Both the position numbers and the translations under genes were made by a program. A stretch of DNA of 64,000 bases from Lineus longissimus. Lineage: Eukaryota > Nemertea > Pilidiophora > Heteronemertea > Lineidae. Below, one piece after another: positions 52,301-64,000 of this stretch. How positions within the stretch are numbered: position 1 is the stretch's first letter; each line of letters opens with the position of its first letter. Location: contig NC_088310.1 of NCBI RefSeq assembly GCF_910592395.1, positions 20,281,501-20,345,500 on the forward strand. Reading direction: 5' to 3'. The notes beneath the pieces were generated by a model. It was given only the letters and a program-made list of their open reading frames with translations, did no database searches and had not been told where the DNA came from.

Positions 52301-55300
52301 ATAATATAAAAATGCACTGAGAGCTTGTCGGCTCCAATGGAGTCGTAACAACGTAACAACGCAGTGATCACGTTTGCGACGCGCAGGTCTAAAACACGAA
52401 AGGGAGATATTGTATGACCTTGCCATGTTGCCACGGTGAATCAAATTGTACGGCAACAGTTCGGTAGTGATACCTCTCCACCGCAATACAAGAAAGGCGA
52501 GGGAAGCTTACCTCTTAAATGTTGAGGTGCAATTCACGATAAGTTGTCTCTGTATCCTACAGTATATATACAATTCTGCCCAGAATTCCAGGATCGCATC
52601 CAAAATGCAAAATCAAAGTAGAAAAACCTCTTCTGCCGCTCGTTTTACCTTCACGAGCGTCTTCCGATATATACACCAAATGTTAAATTGAACGAGGCCA
52701 AAACTTATGGGTGCTAAACCTCAGTAATAAAGCACCCCATTGCAGATTAACCCCTTTTTGAGAAGCTTCCACAAAGATGTACGGCAAGCGATCCGGTTTC
52801 TCCGGGATACAGGCCAGCGGTGTTTCCAGGAGAGGATACGGCAGCTTGAAGCGGGCGAAGATTGTCCGGTTGATGTGCTCACACTTGCTATCAAAGCGGC
52901 AGGTACGTGACAACTAATCTAAGAGATGTCGGTATATATTGAAAGTTTGTTTTGATTTGGACAGAAAAATAGTTACCAGAATACGGACGAGAAGAGTTGT
53001 CATTACAAATTTATATATATTGTGCATGAAATAATTCAATTATGCAATACAATGTTTTAAAAAAAGGGAGATAGCGTTATAGTCTAATGAATCGATCTGC
53101 GTGCCCTGATTCGGCACTTTTGTTTAACGCAAAATTAAGGAATTGACCAATTTCATTCGGAATGACAACTTTTATTACAATAGTATTGAAAGACATACCA
53201 ATAACCATGCCGATGACTTCACAAAGTACATTTCTTTAAATAGTTTGAATAGTTCAGTCGGTGTACCAGTTCTTATAGTTTGCGACGGTATCTCACATAA
53301 ACGGGTTATGTTCACATCAAAAGGTCAGCGAAGTTAAAAAATCATCACGACCGCAAACCACTTTATTCTTGTTTGTGTCTTGGCGTTATTTTTCGATACT
53401 GTTCTAATTCAATATAAGGTTTCAATAATTAATGGGTCAAGTTGTTGGAATCCAGACATTCCTTCAGGGTGGATCCATATTTCATTACCAGTTTTTAGAA
53501 CGTATCTCAGATTTAATTTAGGGATTTTTTTATATTTCCAGAAACTGACAAGGGATTTGATCTTGAGGCATTGCTGGACGATTTTGTTACGTTTTTCATA
53601 GCAGGTAAAGCATTTTTCTTTTTTTTCTAAAGGCACATTTAATCAAAAGTTACAGGGTACCACTTCCCATTTTGGCCCATCAAGGTTCAATTATTCCCAA
53701 ATGCAGCCACGTATAACTTTAGACAACAACAAAATACGGGATCCGATAGCTGTAAATAGCCGCTATGGAGAGCGTCGTCTAAAGCAAGAAGTCCACACAG
53801 GCCAACTTAAATGAATTCACCAATGCGTCCTTTCTGAAGCACAGCAAAACAAGACTACATATTTCTGTTCTCTCCTCCCTCACAGGACAAGAGACAACAG
53901 CCATAACTCTCTCCTTCACCGTGATGGAGCTTGGCCGACACCCCGACGTCCTTGAAAGGTATACTATATTGTAGTACTCCTCTCCTGCTCCTCCGTCCTT
54001 TCTTATCCGTTGTTGCATGGGTTCTTAGAATGACCTTGAACTGAGAAGTCGACTCAAAACGAGAAAGGACGTGTTCTGTAAATAACTGTCTTTATCTAAC
54101 ATCTTTATTTCTGTTCAGGTTAAGAGAAGAAGTCCAAGAACAGATTGGAGACAAGGAAGTCATAACATACGAAGACGTTTCCAAACTGGAATACATGAAT
54201 ATGGTGCTCAGAGAGAGTTTACGTCTCTACCCGCCGTCTCCCATGACGTTTCGTAAGACACTGCAAACGCAGGACATTGGTGGTTACACTATGCCGTCAG
54301 GGACAACAGTTTTGGTAAGTGGCATCATCAAGGAAAGATGGCACTCGGGGCAGATACGTCCTTGCTGTACTACAGTTCAGAGACAATGTGCTTTATCGTT
54401 CACGTATCATGGAACATTGCTTGCTATGGTCACGCCATTTCACTCGGTCGCCCAACGGTTGATCATTGCCGTGAACAACGCATGGCTGTTGAACGCGGTG
54501 TCTTATCTTTTCTCGAGCATGGCTGTTGAATGCGATGTCTTATCAAGTCAGCATGTTTAATTGGTCATTTCCTTGTTTCAGCTGAGCACTTACATCAGCT
54601 CGAGGTTGGAACAGTTCTTTCCTGATCACACAACTTTCGATCCTGAGAGGTTTAACCCAAACAACGAAATAAGGTGAGGCATTTAGCGCGGCTCGTTAAA
54701 AGATGAGTACAAAGACGGGCACATGTATGGAGAAGGGGTTGTCCTTTTTCTTGATCCACACATGCTATTACCGGTCTGACATGGAGACCAATCTACGTTG
54801 TATAGGTACTTGCTGGGAGTGTAGCGAGTGGGTTGGTGCTGGTCCATCAATGAAAGTTAGTTATTTGATGCCCAGCTTCAATTCCTACTGATGTGCGAAA
54901 AGTTGCTCATGAATTGACAATCTGTCGTGGCTGATGGAATATTCAGGAGCAATCGACCCGGTGATTCCGCTTTGCTCAATACAATAGCAAGTGAATCCCT
55001 AATTGACGTGATAAAAGGAATAGCCGATGTACATGTACTTCACTGAAAATAAACTTCTTACACTTTCAGACCAAGTCTGTACGCCTGTTACCCTTTTTCA
55101 ATTGGACACCGAAATTGCGTAGGACAGCAGTTTGCGCAGGTAGGGGAATCTGGTATTTTTTGCCAGACATAGCTTCTGTCCGTGGACATATTCACCAACA
55201 ACTTTGACAATCATGCTTGGCCAGTTTGTATAATGAATTTTGCAATGAGACCCCATGAATTTTCCTGTAGCCTGCCGTCACGCGATGGCTCTGCAGTAAC

Positions 55301-55580
55301 ATTCTCGGCAGATGCTGTCACAGATTACCTGCACTTTGAAAACCACTGCGGATGAGTGTCGTCCATAATTATTACAAAACTTTGTTTTTTCTCACTTCAG
55401 CTCGAAGCCAAGATCATCTTGTCAAAGTTCATCCGGGAATTCGATTTCGTGTTAGATAGCGACCAGTCATTAGAAGCGGAGCAGATTGCCACATTACGTC
55501 CCAAGGGGGAGGTGACCTGTTTTCTTTGCGAGAGAAGTACCCCGGGTGGAGGGCACAACCGACCAGGTTCCCTGTACTGA
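46308..55580 (+). CDS. CYP46A1: CYP46A1-like cytochrome P450 (cholesterol 24-hydroxylase family; complete)
   Basis: Thirteen exons: 46308-46465, 49126-49203, 49635-49716, 50066-50226, 50535-50673, 52159-52272, 52746-52902, 53542-53604, 53886-53958, 54119-54314, 54582-54673, 55070-55139, 55401-55580. They give 1563 nt, 520 residues (human CYP46A1 is 500). An N-terminal membrane anchor (about 11-38) precedes HKRYAHIPSPKRA. The I-helix oxygen-binding motif AGQETT is at 317-322, K-helix ExxR at 374-377 in RESLRLYPP, PERF at 428-431, and the haem loop FSIGHRNCVG with Cys454. FILGHLPL, the position of DFVTFFIAG and TLRPKGEV near the end match CYP46 best. Expected in the endoplasmic reticulum as a sterol mono-oxygenase using P450 reductase. 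The human I-helix has His where this has Gln. Substrate is inferred, and another CYP46-clade activity is possible. Confidence 0.9.
47093..47214. repeat. Inverted repeat (MITE-like hairpin) in P450 intron 1
   Basis: Arms of about 42 bp (CGAGCGATTTTTGTCGC... against its complement ending AAAATCGCTCG) with a few mismatches enclose roughly 35 bases. No clear target-site duplication was found. Confidence 0.75.
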
Positions 55581-56239
55581 AGACAGTCATAGGGCTACGG
55601 GATCGATATCAGAGAGGCAAGAATTGGTTCTAAGAGAACAGGACGGGCCAGGCAGTGTTGACAGGCCGAGAGAGACTGTGAATGAAAATATTATGACCTC
55701 GACAGTAGCAGATGAGAACATCATGACGTCACTTGCCGACGAAGGAGTACTGATGCGCTTGCGACCGTTAGCTGCCAACTAAAGTTAATTTTTCACTTCT
55801 ACATGATGTAGCCGTTTTTAAATCGACAACCCTTTTGGCCTCTGGACTTCGAAAGAAACAGGCAAAAGACGGGACAAGAAATCGAATATGCAGTATCTGT
55901 TATTATTTACAAATTGATTGCTTCTGTGAAACTCCCAAATATTTTCAAAAAAACTCAGGGAAGTTTGAGATTATCAGTATGTTTAATGGCAATTCTTTAA
56001 AAACGTCAAATACCTATCCTCGAAGTGGGGTCTGTGTCAGTCCTTTTTGAGACATCTTGACCCTCAATGTATTGACATTGCTAAGCTTCCAGACAACGCG
56101 CGCGGAGGTTACGGAAGCAATGCCGCTTATGTTTTTGAGAATGTTTTTGCTAAAGGTGCACTGTTCCCCGCCCTTCCAAAGGTTACAGTATTTACCTCCC
56201 AAGTGACTGTCTGTATTGAAATTACTGAAATAGCATTTT

Positions 56240-56365
56240 ATGATAGATGTTAAGATATGGCTTTCTTTGGGCCGATTAAAGATATGGCTTTGTGCAGATG
56301 TAAAGATGGCTTTCCTTTGTGAAGATGTAAAGATATGGCTTCCCTTTGTGTAGATGGCTTCACCT
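56240..56365. repeat. Short tandem repeat in the P450 3' UTR
   Basis: About four irregular copies of AAGATATGGCTTTCCTTTGTG with variable spacers. Confidence 0.7.
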
Positions 56366-56514
56366 TGTTTAAAGTGCATGTACATAAACTGTAGATAAAC
56401 TGTACGGAAGAGAGGTAGTTTATATTCGTAAACACATTTGTTGCTGTTGTGTATATAAGATTTTATCCCACCTGTACAAAAAAATACAATATTCAGTCTT
56501 AATTAATGAAGAGT

Positions 56515-56690
56515 AGAACCTCTCTATTAAGGACATCCTCATGACTGACAAGTAATGTCTTTAATAGAGAGGGGTCCTGATTACAGAGGTCAAATTGAAT
56601 GGAAACAACCACTTTGGGACCACAACTAGTGTCCTTACTAGAGAGGTGTTAGCTATCGGATGTTCCATTGTACTCTATTCAATAAAGTTT
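56515..56690. repeat. AGGACA/TAGAGAGG dispersed repeat and P450 poly-A signal
   Basis: CCTCTCTATTAAGGACA pairs with TGTCTTTAATAGAGAGG as a hairpin, and further GTCCTTACTAGAGAGGTGT words follow. A related copy lies in a DHX57 intron at about 4308-4375 (GTGGAACCTCCCTTATAGCA). The AATAAA at 56681-56686 is the likely P450 poly-A signal and may be supplied by the repeat. Confidence 0.55.
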
Positions 56691-56699
56691 CTCTGGTGT

Positions 56700-58100
56700 A
56701 CAATTAAAGGCTGTATCGTGTTATTAATTTAGGGAAGATCAACTCATTCATTGCTGAAGCCTGTGTGGTCCAGGTCGGACAACACCAATAATTGGCAACC
56801 AGAAAGCCATCTAGTGGGTTATTCATAAACTGATTAACCACTATTTTCAACTTTGGAGAAAAATACTCATTGTACCAGACAATATTGAGACGAAATCAGC
56901 AGAATGCAACATTTCATAAATCATCCTGGGTGCAAGGTATCTTCATGTGGTACCTCTACCTGCACAAGGAAAGGAACATGTGAATGACTCAGATTTATGA
57001 GTTCAGAGTAGGTCTACTTATAAACAAACAATAATGACAGCAATTTTCTTATGTCATTTATTCCACAAATTGACAAAAACATAAATAAAACATAGCATAT
57101 GATATTTGCCAAGAGTAATCATGATAAAGATTTCTATAAAATAGAGTCAGATTCAGAATGGCTTTGCTATTTACAACATTAACAAAATAGACGTCTATAT
57201 GCATTGAAGTCTAAATGACAACATCTTAGGGAATTTACAGAAATACTATGTACATGTAATTACAAAACTGGACTTTGGTCTATGGACATCTTCCCTGGTG
57301 CGTTTCAAATAATGACAAGCACATTTTGGGTGTTTTTCCTAAAATACTAATATAGTTTTGTCTGGCTGCAAGTTTTTATCCCCATCTGTACAACAAGCAC
57401 AGAAGCTAAAAACAGTGTATAATACACCAATAGAGAGACTACATAATAAACAAGTATATGTTCTGAAGCAGCAGGCTTGACATCCTTCCAATGTGATCTG
57501 TTATGGTGCATTTTCAGCAATAAAAATAATGTGCGTCAAAGGGTGCGACATACGTTATCCTCCCCATCCCTTTCTTAAAACCTAATTTGCCAAGTTGTCT
57601 CTCTATTAGTGTTCTTCGATCACTTTTGGCATTTGATGTCAAAACCAACCTGCAGTCGCCAACCTAGAAAGTTCCATATATTGAATTATCACAGATGAAA
57701 TAGGTGTTTACAATTGATTCTGGTGTGGTTTATTATTGGTCCACCAGTAACAATGAATGCATCCTACATTCTAACAACCGATAGAAAGACATTGCCAACT
57801 AGCATTTCCTGTCAGCGAATGTACATTTCCTGTCAGCGAATGTACCTTCATGATGTTCCCACAGAACTAACAGTCACCGGCTTGGCTCTTCTCTGGACCC
57901 TCTTGCACTCGGGCAAGGCACATTTCCAAAAGACAAGTCAAGGAAATCATCCAATAGAGGCTAGAAACCAAGACCATGTGGGTGACCATAAATCTCACTA
58001 AAGTTCCTGCCAACTCAGAACCTCTGCTCATAATTAGCATCAACTGTAACCCTAGACGATACACACTCGGTCTCGTTGTGTGTACACTGCAATCACATAA
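56700..58100. other. Convergent 3' region between P450 and ANKEF1
   Basis: No gene was recognised. Minus-strand AATAAA words at 57734-57729 and 57062-57057 are candidate ANKEF1 poly-A signals, giving 3' UTRs of about 0.37 or 1.04 kb. An exact 21-22 bp tandem pair (CATTTCCTGTCAGCGAATGTA) lies at about 57804-57846. Confidence 0.5.

Positions 58101-64000
<5,900 letters not shown>

Overview
This is a nuclear DNA window from an animal. It holds intron-rich genes with canonical GT-AG splice sites, long AT-rich introns, many short tandem and inverted repeats, and single-copy metazoan gene families. The families and the repeats (an ACGG microsatellite tail, fold-back elements) fit a marine invertebrate, possibly a lophotrochozoan, but the exact lineage cannot be fixed from the sequence alone. 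No rRNA, tRNA, CRISPR array or bacterial-type operon was seen.

Five protein-coding genes are secure because their exons join in frame across every splice site. (1) 32-5527 (+): the 3' part of a DHX57-type DEAH-box RNA helicase, 16 exons, 5' end outside the window. (2) 28938-37729 (-): a complete SPATA7 homologue, 9 exons, 921 codons, with a long Ser/Gly-rich C-terminal extension. (3) 38293-42335 (+): a complete MBIP homologue, 9 exons, 311 codons, divergent from SPATA7 with start codons 563 bp apart. (4) 46308-55580 (+): a complete CYP46A1-like cytochrome P450, 13 exons, 520 codons, all P450 signature motifs present. (5) 58101-64000 (-): the 3' part of an ANKEF1 homologue (ankyrin repeats plus EF-hands), 5' end outside the window, convergent with the P450. 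The five act in separate processes (RNA helicase, ciliary or photoreceptor protein, ATAC histone acetyltransferase subunit, sterol oxidation, ankyrin/EF-hand protein) and do not form one pathway.

The accessory part is 6.2-28.9 kb. No known protein was recognised there. Read on the minus strand, 10.4-20.9 kb holds at least thirteen copies of a distinctive 3'-splice-site module: a G-run cluster, then a pyrimidine tract, then AG. Three candidate exons near it chain in frame. A TATA-containing candidate promoter lies at 24.9 kb, a candidate start codon in a YY1-like context at 22.7 kb, and a candidate terminal exon with a poly-A signal at 6.25 kb. This may be a fast-evolving or non-coding minus-strand transcription unit. 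25.3-26.1 kb carries a degenerate array of a TCACATCC motif with a perfect 18-bp hairpin.

The clearest mobile element is an 847-bp fold-back transposon inside SPATA7 (30782-31628). Its inverted arms are built from 12 and 14 short sub-repeats, and it is flanked by an exact 9-bp target-site duplication.
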